Source of the DNA: Pantoea sp. AS-PWVM4
Lineage (GTDB): Bacteria; Pseudomonadota; Gammaproteobacteria; Enterobacterales; Enterobacteriaceae
Direction of reading: 5' to 3'
NCBI RefSeq assembly: GCF_000468095.1
Contig: NZ_ASZC01000012.1
Coordinates: forward strand, 1-32,452
DNA length: 32,452 bases
The position numbers and the translations under genes are program-made. Positions 1-8,686 of this stretch are shown here, in pieces (position 1 is the first letter of the stretch; each line of letters starts with the position of its first letter). The notes under the pieces are model-generated. The model was not told the origin of the DNA. It saw only the letters and a list, made by a program, of their open reading frames with translations, and did not search any database.

Positions 1-28
1 CTCCTTCAGAGTCAATCTCTTTTTCGAG
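1..28 (-). promoter_or_regulatory. rrn P2 promoter, -35 part only
   Basis: Reading leftwards, the sequence contains TTGACTCTGAAGG close to the window edge. This matches the -35 region of enterobacterial rrn P2 promoters (TTGACTCTGTAGCGGG in E. coli, from memory). The -10 element and the 16S gene would lie beyond the left edge. It sits about 80 bases downstream of the P1 promoter, as expected for the P1-P2 tandem. Confidence 0.75.
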
Positions 29-97
29 ATTTTTCTCTGGCGGGATGAATCACTTCGTCCCTCGCTGACCGTCTGCGTTGCCGCTTTGCCGTGTCAG

Positions 98-156
98 TGG
101 AGGCGCATTATAGGGAGATAATTCTGACTGACAAGCGCTAATTTAAACTTTTTGCG
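98..156 (-). promoter_or_regulatory. rRNA operon P1 promoter with UP element
   Basis: On the minus strand, TTGTCA (129-134) and TATAAT (107-112) are separated by 16 bases. They are followed by the GC-rich discriminator GCGCCTCC and a start near A98 in CACTGACACG. This is the classic rrn P1 arrangement: 16-base spacer, GC discriminator for ppGpp/DksA and initiating-NTP control. Immediately upstream (about 135-156) is an A/T-rich block, AAAAAGTTTAAATTA on the minus strand, that fits an UP element. In E. coli, clpB is likewise followed by an rRNA operon (rrnG). No rRNA sequence itself lies in the window. Confidence 0.92.
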
Positions 157-216
157 CGACCGCTCACTTTCCAGGCAAGGCGTTGCAAAATGCAGCAAAA
201 TCCTGTGCGAAAGGCA

Positions 217-242
217 TAAAAAACGGGCCCGCAGGCCCGTTA
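217..242 (-). terminator. clpB terminator
   Basis: On the minus strand, AACGGGCCTGCGGGCCCGTT folds into a GC-rich hairpin followed by TTTTTAT, just after the clpB stop. It insulates clpB from the strong rrn promoter downstream. Confidence 0.85.
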
Positions 243-254
243 TCGTCATTTTAT

Positions 255-2384
255 CTATTGATGCGCGACAATCGCATCATCTTTCACATCCATCTCGATG
301 GTTTTACCCGGGACCAGCGCACCAGAAAGAATCTGTTGTGCCAGTGGGTTTTCAATCTGCTGTTGGATAGCACGTTTCAGCGGTCGTGCACCGTAAACCG
401 GATCGTAACCATTTTCTCCCAACAAGCGGATTGCTTCGTCCGAAATGTGCAGCTGATAGCCACGCTCCTCCAGACGTTTATACAACCGCTGCAATTGAAT
501 CTGCGCGATAGATGCAATGTGTTTTTCACCCAACGGATGGAAGACCACCACTTCATCAATACGGTTAATAAACTCCGGACGGAAATGATGACCAACAACC
601 GACATCACCAGATCCTTCATTTCAGGATAATCCAGCGCACCAAACCGCTCCTGAATCAAATCCGATCCCAGGTTCGAAGTCATGATTACTACCGTGTTAC
701 GGAAATCGACCGTGCGACCCTGCCCATCGGTTAAGCGGCCATCATCCAGCACCTGCAGCAAAATGTTGAACACATCCGGATGCGCTTTCTCTACCTCATC
801 CAGCAAAATCACTGAATAGGGACGACGACGCACCGCTTCAGTCAGATAACCGCCCTCTTCATAGCCGACATATCCCGGAGGAGCCCCCACCAAACGCGAT
901 ACCGAATGTTTTTCCATAAATTCGGACATATCGATACGCACCATGGCGTCGTCGCTGTCGAACAGAAAGTTTGCCAGCGCTTTACACAGCTCAGTTTTAC
1001 CCACCCCGGTCGGCCCCAGGAACAGGAAAGAACCAATCGGACGATTCGGATCGGACAACCCTGCACGACTGCGTCGAATGGCATTCGACACCGCTTCAAC
1101 CGCCTCATCCTGGCCGATAACACGCGCATGCAGCTCCTGCTCCATCCGCAGCAGTTTATCGCGTTCTCCTTCCATCATGCGGGCCACCGGAATACCGGTC
1201 CAGCGCGCCAGCACATCGGCAATTTCCACATCCGTTACGCGGTTACGTAACAGTTTCATGGTTTTGCCTTCTGACTGGGTTGCCGCTGCCAGTTGTTTCT
1301 CCAGCGCCGGGATTTTGCCGTACTGCAATTCAGACATCTGCCCCAAATCACCCACACGCCGCGCCTGCTCGAGCGACAATCGCGCCTGCTCCAGTTCAGC
1401 CTTGATATTCTGCGTCCCGGTCAGAGACGCTTTTTCTGCTTTCCACTCTTCTTCCAGCTCGGCGTATTCACGCTCTTTCTGGTCGAGTTCTGTTTCCAGC
1501 ATCTCCAGACGTTTAACACTGGCATCATCAGACTCTTTCTTCAGAGCCTGCTGCTCCAGTTTAAGCTGGATAATACGGCGGTCGAGTCGATCCAGCGGTT
1601 CGGGTTTCGAGTCAATTTGCAGACGAATGCTGGACGCGGCCTCATCGATCAAGTCGATGGCTTTATCCGGCAATTGACGGTCTGCGATATAACGATGCGA
1701 AAGCGTTGCCGCTGCCACAATCGCCGGGTCAGTAATCTGCACATGGTGATGCAGTTCATAACGCTCTTTCAGGCCACGCAAAATAGCGATGGTGTCTTCA
1801 ACGCTCGGTTCAGCAACAAAGACTTTCTGGAAACGACGCTCCAGCGCAGCATCTTTTTCAATGTATTGACGGTATTCATCCAGCGTCGTGGCACCGACAC
1901 AATGAAGCTCACCACGCGCCAGCGCAGGTTTCAGCATATTACCGGCATCCATGGCGCCATCGGCTTTACCGGCACCCACCATGGTATGCAGCTCATCAAT
2001 AAACAGGATGACGTTGCCTTCCTGCTTCGCCAGGTCGTTCAACACCCCTTTCAGGCGCTCTTCAAATTCACCACGATATTTCGCGCCAGCCACCAGCGCA
2101 CCCATGTCCAGTGCCAGTACGCGACGACCTTTCAGCCCTTCCGGTACTTCACCATTGATGATGCGCTGTGCCAGCCCCTCAACGATCGCGGTTTTACCCA
2201 CCCCAGGCTCACCAATCAGTACCGGGTTATTTTTGGTACGGCGTTGCAACACCTGAATGGTACGACGTATTTCTTCGTCACGACCGATCACCGGATCGAG
2301 TTTGCCCATTTCGGCACGCTCGGTCAGATCGATGGTGTATTTTTTTAATGCCTGACGCTGATCTTCAGCCCCCTGGTCGTTCAC
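255..2384 (-). CDS. clpB: ClpB short isoform (internal GTG start)
   Basis: Val149 of ClpB is encoded by GTG (2382-2384) and is preceded by GAGGGGGAGAAC, a strong ribosome binding site at proper spacing. E. coli makes a roughly 79-kDa ClpB lacking the N-domain from the equivalent internal GTG. The site is visibly conserved here, so a product of 709 residues is expected. It would lack the N-terminal domain but keep both ATPase modules. Confidence 0.65.
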   Translation of the reverse strand: MNDQGAEDQRQALKKYTIDLTERAEMGKLDPVIGRDEEIRRTIQVLQRRTKNNPVLIGEPGVGKTAIVEGLAQRIINGEVPEGLKGRRVLALDMGALVAGAKYRGEFEERLKGVLNDLAKQEGNVILFIDELHTMVGAGKADGAMDAGNMLKPALARGELHCVGATTLDEYRQYIEKDAALERRFQKVFVAEPSVEDTIAILRGLKERYELHHHVQITDPAIVAAATLSHRYIADRQLPDKAIDLIDEAASSIRLQIDSKPEPLDRLDRRIIQLKLEQQALKKESDDASVKRLEMLETELDQKEREYAELEEEWKAEKASLTGTQNIKAELEQARLSLEQARRVGDLGQMSELQYGKIPALEKQLAAATQSEGKTMKLLRNRVTDVEIADVLARWTGIPVARMMEGERDKLLRMEQELHARVIGQDEAVEAVSNAIRRSRAGLSDPNRPIGSFLFLGPTGVGKTELCKALANFLFDSDDAMVRIDMSEFMEKHSVSRLVGAPPGYVGYEEGGYLTEAVRRRPYSVILLDEVEKAHPDVFNILLQVLDDGRLTDGQGRTVDFRNTVVIMTSNLGSDLIQERFGALDYPEMKDLVMSVVGHHFRPEFINRIDEVVVFHPLGEKHIASIAQIQLQRLYKRLEERGYQLHISDEAIRLLGENGYDPVYGARPLKRAIQQQIENPLAQQILSGALVPGKTIEMDVKDDAIVAHQ

Positions 2385-2828
2385 GTTCTCTCCCCCTCGC
2401 AATTGCTCGATGGCCTTAGCGAGTTTTTCTGAGGTTGCGCCGGCAGATTTAAGTAAATCCGCCAACGAACCGCGTGAATCCAGGGCCGCCAGAACAAATA
2501 ATTCAGATGAAATAAAGTTATCGTTGCGCTTTTGCGCCAGTTTGTCGCACAGGTTGAGCACACGCACCAAATCGGCGGACGGCTGTACATCGCCATCCGT
2601 GCCTTCAACTTGTGGTAATCGATTAATAGCCTGATCAATGCCGGTACGTAGGCCAGCCACATCGGCACCCGCGGCACTGAGCAACGGACGCACCGATCCG
2701 CCTTCCTGATTGAGCAATGCGCTCATCACATGAAGGGGTTCAATGAATTGATTATCGTGTCCCAGAGCAAGGGACTGTGCATCGGCCAGGGCCAACTGGA
2801 ATTTGTTGGTAAGACGATCCAGACGCAT
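255..2828 (-). CDS. clpB: ClpB protein disaggregase
   Basis: Hexameric cytoplasmic AAA+ unfoldase that rescues aggregated proteins together with DnaK/DnaJ/GrpE. The 857 residues equal the E. coli length. In order: Clp N-domain (about 1-145), NBD1 with Walker A GEPGVGKT at 206-213, the long coiled-coil middle domain (about 410-525) through which DnaK acts, and NBD2 with Walker A GPTGVGKT near 605-612. The ATG has a GGGAGG ribosome binding site and a sigma32-type promoter upstream. It is transcribed alone towards an rRNA operon. The codon for Val149 is GTG with its own strong Shine-Dalgarno sequence, giving the known shorter form (separate entry). Confidence 0.98.
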   Translation of the reverse strand: MRLDRLTNKFQLALADAQSLALGHDNQFIEPLHVMSALLNQEGGSVRPLLSAAGADVAGLRTGIDQAINRLPQVEGTDGDVQPSADLVRVLNLCDKLAQKRNDNFISSELFVLAALDSRGSLADLLKSAGATSEKLAKAIEQLRGGENVNDQGAEDQRQALKKYTIDLTERAEMGKLDPVIGRDEEIRRTIQVLQRRTKNNPVLIGEPGVGKTAIVEGLAQRIINGEVPEGLKGRRVLALDMGALVAGAKYRGEFEERLKGVLNDLAKQEGNVILFIDELHTMVGAGKADGAMDAGNMLKPALARGELHCVGATTLDEYRQYIEKDAALERRFQKVFVAEPSVEDTIAILRGLKERYELHHHVQITDPAIVAAATLSHRYIADRQLPDKAIDLIDEAASSIRLQIDSKPEPLDRLDRRIIQLKLEQQALKKESDDASVKRLEMLETELDQKEREYAELEEEWKAEKASLTGTQNIKAELEQARLSLEQARRVGDLGQMSELQYGKIPALEKQLAAATQSEGKTMKLLRNRVTDVEIADVLARWTGIPVARMMEGERDKLLRMEQELHARVIGQDEAVEAVSNAIRRSRAGLSDPNRPIGSFLFLGPTGVGKTELCKALANFLFDSDDAMVRIDMSEFMEKHSVSRLVGAPPGYVGYEEGGYLTEAVRRRPYSVILLDEVEKAHPDVFNILLQVLDDGRLTDGQGRTVDFRNTVVIMTSNLGSDLIQERFGALDYPEMKDLVMSVVGHHFRPEFINRIDEVVVFHPLGEKHIASIAQIQLQRLYKRLEERGYQLHISDEAIRLLGENGYDPVYGARPLKRAIQQQIENPLAQQILSGALVPGKTIEMDVKDDAIVAHQ

Positions 2829-2866
2829 GATTCCTCCCGTTACAGGTCAAAATGCTACTGGAGATT

Positions 2867-2895
2867 AAATGAGGTCATCCCTCAAATTTTTCAAG
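2867..2895 (-). promoter_or_regulatory. sigma32 heat-shock promoter of clpB
   Basis: On the minus strand, CTTGAAA (2889-2895) and CCTCATTT (2867-2874) are separated by 14 bases. This agrees well with the sigma32 consensus CTTGAAA-N(11-16)-CCCCATNT. It lies about 40 bases before the clpB start, as expected for a heat-shock gene. Confidence 0.82.
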
Positions 2896-2953
2896 GTTAA
2901 TGACCTGAGTTGTGAGCAAAAAATACGCTACTGGATCGTCTTGTGGCGTAAGG

Positions 2954-3682
2954 TTATCTCAGCCAAATCAAAGTTGCCATACGCCCGGTGATACGATCGC
3001 GTCGGAAGGAGAAAAAATCGTCGTTTTCATGCCAGGTACAGCGCGATGATCCACTGATGGAGTGCACACCTGCCGCCTGTAGACGCTGACGCGCCAACAG
3101 CCAGATGTCGGCAAAATATTTTTCCCCGACCGGACGAAATGCCGCATCGGCACGAATATCATGCGCCATAAATGCCGCTCGAACTTCGGCACCCACTTCA
3201 AAAGCCTGTGGGCCAATGGCCGGCCCCAGCCACGCATAAATCTCATTGGGGGGACAGTGAAATTGCGCCAGTGTCTGTTCCAGCACACCATTACACAAGC
3301 CACGCCACCCCGCATGGGCTGCGGCGACCTCGCTGCCATCACGGGCGCAAAATAACACTGGCAAACAATCCGCCGTCATCACAGCACAAACCACACCTGC
3401 TTCACGGGTGATCGCCGCATCCGCATCAGGAATCAAGTTATCATGGGGCAGACGCACCACATCCTGACCGTGCACCTGATTGAGCCATTGCGGCATAGCG
3501 GGCAATTGTGCCCGCTCAACCAGACGCTGACGATTAAGCATCACATGATCTTCACTGTCGCCGACATGACTGCCGAGATTCAGTGAGTCCCAGGGCGCCA
3601 GGCTTACTCCGCCGTGACGCGTTGTGGAACATGCCCGAACCCGAGCCGGTGCTGGCCAGTCCGGGATGATCAGGTCAGTCAT
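2954..3682 (-). CDS. pgeF: Peptidoglycan editing factor PgeF (YfiH)
   Basis: Zinc-containing enzyme of the YfiH/laccase-domain family. It removes wrongly incorporated L-serine from peptidoglycan precursors (UDP-MurNAc-L-Ser), keeping L-Ala at position 1 of the stem peptide. It has 242 residues, the normal length. The conserved His71 (QVHGQD), Cys106 (TADCLPVLF) and His123 (AAHAGWRGL) triad is visible, as is the C-terminal FFSFRRD segment. Its ATG overlaps the rluD stop by 4 bases, so the two genes are translationally coupled. Older annotations call the family polyphenol oxidase. Confidence 0.95.
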   Translation of the reverse strand: MTDLIIPDWPAPARVRACSTTRHGGVSLAPWDSLNLGSHVGDSEDHVMLNRQRLVERAQLPAMPQWLNQVHGQDVVRLPHDNLIPDADAAITREAGVVCAVMTADCLPVLFCARDGSEVAAAHAGWRGLCNGVLEQTLAQFHCPPNEIYAWLGPAIGPQAFEVGAEVRAAFMAHDIRADAAFRPVGEKYFADIWLLARQRLQAAGVHSISGSSRCTWHENDDFFSFRRDRITGRMATLIWLR

Positions 3683-4659
3683 AACCAGTCCAGCTGATCG
3701 CGGAACATATCGGTGTCGGCTTTCAGGGCGTCGATCAAATCAACCATATCCTGCGGCAGCGGCGCGTGCCACTCCATCTCAATACCTGTGATCGGATGGT
3801 AGAGACGCAGCATAGTCGCGTGCAACGCCTGGCGATCGAAGCCACGCAACGTCGCGATAAACTCGTCGGAAGCGCCTTTCGGAGGACGAGGACGACCACC
3901 GTAAAGCGGATCGCCTACCAGCGGATGGTTGATATGGGCCATATGCACACGAATCTGGTGGGTACGCCCCGTTTCCAGACGCAGACGCAAACGGGTGTGC
4001 GCACGGAAATGTTCCATGATGCGATAATGCGTGGTCGCCGGTTTGCCCATCGGATGCACCGCCATATGGGTACGTTTGGTCGAGTGACGCGCCATCGGCT
4101 CATTCACCGTACCACCCGCCGTCATGGTGCCAATCGCTACCGCTTCGTACTCACGAGTAATTTCGCGTAGTTGCAGGGTTTCAACCAGATGGGTTTGTGC
4201 CGGAACGGTTTTTGCCACCACCATCAACCCGGTGGTGTCTTTATCCAGACGATGGACAATACCCGCACGCGGTACATCAGCGATCGGCGGGTAATGGTAA
4301 AGCAGCGCATTCAGCACCGTCCCATCCGGATTGCCTGCACCAGGGTGCACCACCAGGTCGCGGGGTTTATTAATGACGATGATATCGTCGTCTTCATAGA
4401 CGATATTCAACGGGATATTTTGCGCTTCCCAGCGTTGTTCTTCTTCGATTTCAGCGCTGATCGACACCTGCTCGCCGCCCAGAACCTTTTCTTTCGGTTT
4501 GTCGACCACGGTGCCATTGACGCTGACGCGACGCTCGAGGATCCATTCTTTTATGCGAGAACGTGAATAATCAGGGAACAATTCCGCCAAAGTCTGATCT
4601 AAGCGTTGTCCAAGTTGTGCTTCGGACACCGTTGCGGTGAGTTGAACTTGTTGTGCCAT
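3679..4659 (-). CDS. rluD: 23S rRNA pseudouridine(1911/1915/1917) synthase RluD
   Basis: Makes three pseudouridines in helix 69 of 23S rRNA, at the subunit interface. It has 326 residues. The N-terminal S4 RNA-binding domain (about 18-75) is followed by the RluA-type catalytic domain with the signature HRLDKDTTGL, placing the catalytic aspartate at residue 139 as in E. coli RluD. It is the first gene of a rluD-pgeF operon and is divergent from bamD, with about 130 bases shared upstream. Confidence 0.97.
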   Translation of the reverse strand: MAQQVQLTATVSEAQLGQRLDQTLAELFPDYSRSRIKEWILERRVSVNGTVVDKPKEKVLGGEQVSISAEIEEEQRWEAQNIPLNIVYEDDDIIVINKPRDLVVHPGAGNPDGTVLNALLYHYPPIADVPRAGIVHRLDKDTTGLMVVAKTVPAQTHLVETLQLREITREYEAVAIGTMTAGGTVNEPMARHSTKRTHMAVHPMGKPATTHYRIMEHFRAHTRLRLRLETGRTHQIRVHMAHINHPLVGDPLYGGRPRPPKGASDEFIATLRGFDRQALHATMLRLYHPITGIEMEWHAPLPQDMVDLIDALKADTDMFRDQLDWL

Positions 4660-4684
4660 ATACAGCTTCTTCGTTAACGTTGGG

Positions 4685-4712
4685 TTTTCACGGCGATGCC
4701 GTTTAATATAAT
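4685..4712 (+). promoter_or_regulatory. Probable bamD promoter
   Basis: A perfect TATAAT (4707-4712) is preceded at 16 bases by a weak TTTTCA (4685-4690) in the rluD/bamD divergent spacer. The start would be near 4719, leaving a leader of about 70 bases before bamD. Only the -10 element is convincing. Confidence 0.5.
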
Positions 4713-4789
4713 GTGCTATCGTACCTGGTCATTACCGGGAGCTACACGGACAGCTTCCGCCATAACACTTTGAGGATAATCATTTCGTC

Positions 4790-5521
4790 ATGACGCGTAT
4801 GAAACATCTGGTGGCTGCTGCCACACTGAGCCTGGCACTGGTGGGTTGCTCCGGTTCTAAGGACACAGTACCGGACAGCCCGCCGTCTGAGATTTACGCC
4901 ACAGCTCAGCAAAAACTGCAGGACGGTAACTTTAAAGCGGCGATTAAGCAACTGGAAGCGTTGGATAACCGCTATCCGTTTGGCCCGTATTCTCAGCAGG
5001 TACAGCTGGATTTGATCTACGCGTATTATAAAAATGCCGATCTGCCGCTGGCGCAAGCCGCTATCGCACGCTTTATGCGTCTCAACCCGACTCATCCGAA
5101 CATCGACTACGTCATTTACATGAAAGGTCTGACGGATATGGCGCTGGATGATTCCGCACTACAGGGCTTCTTCGGTATTGATCGTTCCGATCGCGATCCG
5201 ACCCATGCCCGTGATGCATTCCGCGACTTCTCCCAGCTGCTGCGCGGTTACCCGAACAGCCAATATGCCGCAGATGCACAGAAACGCCTGGTGTTCCTGA
5301 AAGAGCGCCTGGCGAAGTATGAACTTTCAGTGGCGCAATTCTATACCAAGCGCGGTGCTTATGTCGCTGTTGTTAACCGTGTAGAAGGGATGATGAGAGA
5401 TTATCCGGACGCGCAAGCCACTCATGAGGCGCTGCCGCTGATGGAAAATGCCTATCGCCAGCTCCAACTGACTGCTGAGGCCGATAAAGTGGCGAAAATT
5501 ATCGCCGCCAATAACGCCTGA
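4790..5521 (+). CDS. bamD: Outer-membrane assembly lipoprotein BamD
   Basis: Essential lipoprotein of the BAM complex that inserts beta-barrel proteins into the outer membrane; it binds BamA and BamC/E on the periplasmic face. It has 243 residues. The signal peptide ends at the lipobox LVGC, so Cys20 is the lipidated residue. The body consists of TPR-like repeats ([34 protein letters not shown] and so on). The sequence is nearly colinear with E. coli BamD (formerly YfiO). A second in-frame ATG lies three codons in; the first is kept because it matches the MTRMK start of the E. coli protein. Confidence 0.97.
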   Translation: MTRMKHLVAAATLSLALVGCSGSKDTVPDSPPSEIYATAQQKLQDGNFKAAIKQLEALDNRYPFGPYSQQVQLDLIYAYYKNADLPLAQAAIARFMRLNPTHPNIDYVIYMKGLTDMALDDSALQGFFGIDRSDRDPTHARDAFRDFSQLLRGYPNSQYAADAQKRLVFLKERLAKYELSVAQFYTKRGAYVAVVNRVEGMMRDYPDAQATHEALPLMENAYRQLQLTAEADKVAKIIAANNA

Positions 5522-5536
5522 TTCGCAGCCAACAAA

Positions 5537-5565
5537 AAAGCAGCCTTCATTGGCTGCTTTTTTTT
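5537..5565 (+). terminator. bamD terminator
   Basis: AAAGCAGCC and GGCTGCTTT form a 9-bp stem with a 6-base loop, followed by a T run, directly downstream of bamD. The A-rich left side could also give some termination on the minus strand. Confidence 0.9.
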
Positions 5566-5709
5566 GGTGAAAAATCAGACAAAAATCGGATTTATCGCCC
5601 CGGTTAACTCGTCAATCTTGCCCCGTTCATCCCCGCGCTTCAAGCTTTTTCCGCCACTTTCCCGGCCTTTCTCACAATTTGTTGGCATTGACAAAAAGTG
5701 ACATTTTTA

Positions 5710-5751
5710 CGTGATCTTGATCACACATTTTCCGCGTTTCCGCGGTATGCT
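5710..5751 (+). promoter_or_regulatory. raiA promoter with CRP site
   Basis: CGTGA-TCTTGA-TCACA (5710-5725) matches the CRP consensus TGTGA-N6-TCACA at 9 of 10 positions. A -10-like TATGCT lies at 5746-5751 and there is no good -35. With a start near 5758 the CRP site is centred at about -41, the class II position overlapping the -35. This suggests raiA is activated by cAMP-CRP as cells leave rapid growth. Confidence 0.72.
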
Positions 5752-5786
5752 GGACCTACCCAGACGGAAATGACAGAGAGGTTTGA

Positions 5787-6116
5787 ATGATGATTCTGAA
5801 CATTACCAGTAAACAAATGGAAATCACTGCGGCTATCCGCAACCATGTCGAAGACCGTCTCGCCAAGCTGGAAAAATGGCAAACTCACCTGATAAATCCG
5901 CACATTGTGTTATCGAAAGAGCCGAAAGAATTTGTGGCCGACGCCACGATTAACACACCAAACGGCACGCTGGTCGCCAGCGCGAAACATGATGATATGT
6001 ACACCGCAATCAACGACCTGATTGCCAAGCTGGAGCGACAGCTCAATAAAGCGCAACACAAACCTGAAGCGCGTCGCGCCAACACGAGTGTTAAAGATTT
6101 TACTCCGGCGGGATAA
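5787..6116 (+). CDS. raiA: Ribosome hibernation/stalling factor RaiA (YfiA, pY)
   Basis: Binds the 30S decoding centre of idle 70S ribosomes in stationary phase or cold and blocks tRNA binding. It has 109 residues, close to the E. coli protein, with the same [11 protein letters not shown] opening, the [15 protein letters not shown] segment and a short C-terminal tail. It is therefore the short YfiA type rather than long HPF. The start is ATGATG; either Met is possible, and GAGAGG lies just upstream. It stands alone between bamD and pheL with its own terminator and a probable CRP-controlled promoter. Confidence 0.95.
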   Translation: MMILNITSKQMEITAAIRNHVEDRLAKLEKWQTHLINPHIVLSKEPKEFVADATINTPNGTLVASAKHDDMYTAINDLIAKLERQLNKAQHKPEARRANTSVKDFTPAG

Positions 6117-6135
6117 ACCCCCGATTCTCTCAGCA

Positions 6136-6158
6136 ACGCGCCTACGGGCGCGTTTTTT
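6136..6158 (+). terminator. raiA terminator
   Basis: ACGCGCC-TACG-GGCGCGT is closed by a UNCG-type tetraloop (C-UACG-G) and followed by six T. It lies about 20 bases after the raiA stop. Confidence 0.9.
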
Positions 6159-6216
6159 ATTGACAGCCTTAAATCAGTGCGGTTAATCTCGGGTCACTTT
6201 ATTTATGGAAACTACC

Positions 6217-6264
6217 ATGAAACATCTGCCGTTCTTCTTCGCATTCTTTTTTACCTTCCCCTGA
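6217..6264 (+). CDS. pheL: pheA operon leader peptide PheL
   Basis: A 15-residue ORF encodes MKHLPFFFAFFFTFP. Seven of 15 residues are Phe, in two runs of three plus one. It differs from the E. coli leader essentially by Leu for Ile at position 4. Ribosome stalling at the Phe codons when Phe-tRNA is scarce allows the antiterminator to form and pheA to be transcribed. Confidence 0.96.
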   Translation: MKHLPFFFAFFFTFP

Positions 6265-6337
6265 TTGGGAGGCGATTCGTCATGTGAAAATGAATGCGAA
6301 GACGAACAACAAAGCCTCCCAACCGGGAGGCTTTTTT
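6265..6337 (+). promoter_or_regulatory. pheA transcription attenuator
   Basis: Mutually exclusive hairpins follow pheL. The terminator is GCCTCCC (6314-6320), loop AACC, GGGAGGC (6325-6331), then TTTTTT. The antiterminator strand TTGGGAGGC (6265-6273), which begins right after the pheL stop, is complementary to GCCTCCCAA (6314-6322). A further pairing, TTCGTC (6277-6282) with GACGAA (6301-6306), gives the nested hairpin. This is the classical Phe-responsive attenuator. Confidence 0.92.
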
Positions 6338-6362
6338 ATTGGACAGCTTACAGGTGAGCCTT

Positions 6363-7526
6363 ATGAACCCCGATAATCCACTGCTGGCATTACGCGACAA
6401 AATCAGCGCTGTTGATGAGAAGCTACTGACGTTACTGGCTGAGCGCCGCAGCCTGGCAGTTGAAGTGGCGCAAGCCAAACTGGCAACCCATCGCCCGATC
6501 CGCGATGTCGAACGTGAACGTGCCCTGCTGGAAAACCTGATTACTCTTGGGAAGAAACACCAGCTTGATGCACACTACATCACACGTCTTTTCCAACTGG
6601 TGATTGAGGATTCGGTTCTGACCCAGCAGGCGTTGCTGCAAAAGAATCTCAACCATCCGCATGCTCATGCCCCGCGTATTGCGTTTCTCGGTCCGAAAGG
6701 CTCCTATTCACACCTTGCGGCACGCAAATACGCCGCCCGCCACTTCGATTCGATGGTGGAAAGTGGTTGTCTTAAGTTTCAGGACATCATTCAGCAAGTG
6801 GAAAGCGGCCAGGCTGACTATGCGGTGATGCCGATTGAGAACACCTCTTCCGGTTCCATCAATGACGTTTATGACCTGCTGCAACAAACCTCGCTGTCGA
6901 TTGTGGGGGAGCTGACCATTCCTATCGAACATTGCGTGTTAGTCAGTGGCAACACCGATTTGCAGCAGATTGAAACCGTCTACAGCCATCCCCAACCGTT
7001 CCAACAGTGCAGCCAGTTCATCAACCGTTTCCCGCAATGGAAAATTGAGTACACCGAAAGCACTGCCGCCGCGATGGAAAAAGTGGCTGCGATGAACTCA
7101 CCAAAAGTCGCCGCACTCGGCAGCGAAGCCGGTGGCGAGTTGTATCAATTACAGGTGCTGGAACGTGATCTGGCTAATCAGCAGCAGAACCATACACGTT
7201 TTATTGTGCTGGCACGTAAGCCGATTGATGTCTCCGACCAGGTCCCGGCAAAGACAACGTTGATTATGGCGACAGGCCAACAGGCAGGCGCGCTGGTTGA
7301 AGCGCTGCTGGTTCTGCGTCAGCACAACCTGATCATGAGCAAGCTGGAATCGCGCCCGATTAACGGCAACCCGTGGGAAGAGATGTTTTACATCGATGTG
7401 CAAGGCAATCTGCAATCTGACAGCATGCAGCGCGCGCTGGAAGAGTTACGCGGTCTGACGCGTTCGTTGAAAGTGCTCGGCTGTTATCCGGGTGAGAATG
7501 TGGTGCCGGTAGAGCCGCGCATCTAA
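6363..7526 (+). CDS. pheA: Bifunctional chorismate mutase/prephenate dehydratase (P-protein)
   Basis: Converts chorismate to prephenate and then to phenylpyruvate for phenylalanine synthesis. It has 387 residues. Domains: AroQ chorismate mutase (1 to about 95), prephenate dehydratase (about 104-285, with the catalytic Thr of NHTRF at 278), and a C-terminal ACT domain with the Phe-binding motifs GALV (309-312) and ESRP (329-332). All are in register with E. coli PheA. The reading frame is open back to an ATG at 6294 inside the attenuator, but the start at 6363 ([11 protein letters not shown]) matches the family and has GGTGAG upstream. It is preceded by the pheL attenuator and converges on tyrA. 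Confidence 0.97.
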   Translation: MNPDNPLLALRDKISAVDEKLLTLLAERRSLAVEVAQAKLATHRPIRDVERERALLENLITLGKKHQLDAHYITRLFQLVIEDSVLTQQALLQKNLNHPHAHAPRIAFLGPKGSYSHLAARKYAARHFDSMVESGCLKFQDIIQQVESGQADYAVMPIENTSSGSINDVYDLLQQTSLSIVGELTIPIEHCVLVSGNTDLQQIETVYSHPQPFQQCSQFINRFPQWKIEYTESTAAAMEKVAAMNSPKVAALGSEAGGELYQLQVLERDLANQQQNHTRFIVLARKPIDVSDQVPAKTTLIMATGQQAGALVEALLVLRQHNLIMSKLESRPINGNPWEEMFYIDVQGNLQSDSMQRALEELRGLTRSLKVLGCYPGENVVPVEPRI

Positions 7527-7528
7527 GC

Positions 7529-7558
7529 AAAAGGGCATCCTTGCGGATGCCCTTTTTT
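7529..7558 (+). terminator. pheA terminator, possibly bidirectional with tyrA
   Basis: AAGGGCATCC-TTGC-GGATGCCCTT is followed by a run of T that reaches the tyrA stop codon. On the other strand the stem is followed by TTTTGC, so it may also end the aroF-tyrA transcript, though less strongly. Confidence 0.9.
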
Positions 7559-8680
7559 TTATTGTCGGCTGTCGTTGGCTGAACGCAACATGCTGCGGCT
7601 CTCAACCAGGAAGCGTTTCGCGTAGTCACCAAACCAGTGTTCCACACGCTGGAAGCTCTCAATAAATGCTTGTTTATCACCATGCTCCAGTAAGGTAATC
7701 GCCTCACCAAACCGCTGATAGTAACGCTTAATCAGAGCGATATTGCTTTCTGAAGACATAATGATATCTGCGTAAAGCTGTGGATCCTGAGCAAACAACC
7801 GCCCAACCATCGCCAGCTCCAACCGATAAATCGGTGAGGACAATGCCAGCAGCTGATCCAGATTGACGTTCTCTTCCGCCAGATGCAGACCATACGCAAA
7901 GGTCGCGAAGTGACGCAGCGCCTGGATAAAGGCCATGTTTTGGTCATGTTCAACAGCACTGATGCGGTGGAGCCGTGCACCCCACACCTGAATCTGTTCA
8001 AGGAACCACTGATACGCCTCTGGCTGACGCCCGTCGCACCACACTACAACCTGTTTTGCCAGGCTACCACTGTCCGGACCAAACATCGGATGCAGCCCCA
8101 ACACCGGGCCATTATGAGCCGCCAGCATCGCTTGCAATGGTCGATTCTTCACCGATGCCAGATCGACCAGAATGCAGTCTTCCGGCAACGTTGGCAGTTG
8201 CGCGATAATCTGTTCTGTCAGATGGATTGGTACACTGATAATCACCATACCGGCATCTTTCAATAACGCGTCAGCCTGGTCCCAATCCTCTTTATCGAGC
8301 AAGCGAACCTGATAACCAGACAAGGTCAGCATCTTCTCAAACAGACGCCCCATCTGGCCACGGCCACCGACAATCACCACCGGACGCAGCGTCGGACACA
8401 GAGTTTTAAAGCCTTTGTCGTTTTCACTGGTGTAGGATTCCCGCATCAGACGGCGCAGCACATCCTCAATCAGATCCGGTGGTACACCGAGCGCCTCGGC
8501 TTCCTGACGACGTGAAGCCAGCATACTGGCTTCGCGTTCTGGCACATAAATCGGTAAGCCATAACGGCTTTTTACTTCACCTACTTCAGCAACCAGCTCG
8601 AGTCGCTTCGCCAGCAACCCGAGCAGGGCTTTATCTACTTCATCGATTTGATCGCGTAGCGCGGTCAGTTCAGCCACCAT
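7559..8680 (-). CDS. tyrA: Bifunctional chorismate mutase/prephenate dehydrogenase (T-protein)
   Basis: Converts chorismate to prephenate and then to 4-hydroxyphenylpyruvate with NAD+ for tyrosine synthesis. It has 373 residues, the E. coli length. An AroQ chorismate mutase domain (1 to about 88) is fused to a dehydrogenase domain that opens with the Rossmann motif [11 protein letters not shown]. The segments [12 protein letters not shown] and [19 protein letters not shown] carry substrate-binding residues. It is the second gene of the aroF-tyrA operon (6-base gap) and ends in the terminator shared with pheA. Confidence 0.97.
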   Translation of the reverse strand: MVAELTALRDQIDEVDKALLGLLAKRLELVAEVGEVKSRYGLPIYVPEREASMLASRRQEAEALGVPPDLIEDVLRRLMRESYTSENDKGFKTLCPTLRPVVIVGGRGQMGRLFEKMLTLSGYQVRLLDKEDWDQADALLKDAGMVIISVPIHLTEQIIAQLPTLPEDCILVDLASVKNRPLQAMLAAHNGPVLGLHPMFGPDSGSLAKQVVVWCDGRQPEAYQWFLEQIQVWGARLHRISAVEHDQNMAFIQALRHFATFAYGLHLAEENVNLDQLLALSSPIYRLELAMVGRLFAQDPQLYADIIMSSESNIALIKRYYQRFGEAITLLEHGDKQAFIESFQRVEHWFGDYAKRFLVESRSMLRSANDSRQ

Positions 8681-8686
8681 GACTCA

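Noticed and set aside
1293..2348. 351-codon open frame on the plus strand within clpB
   Set aside because: Antisense shadow of the certain clpB gene; no start signal and no recognisable protein.
5688..5693. Perfect TTGACA as a -35 for raiA
   Set aside because: No -10-like sequence at 16-18 bases downstream; the CRP site and TATGCT fit better.
6294..6362. N-terminal extension of pheA
   Set aside because: The extra codons lie in the attenuator stem-loops; the family start [11 protein letters not shown] follows at 6363 with an RBS.
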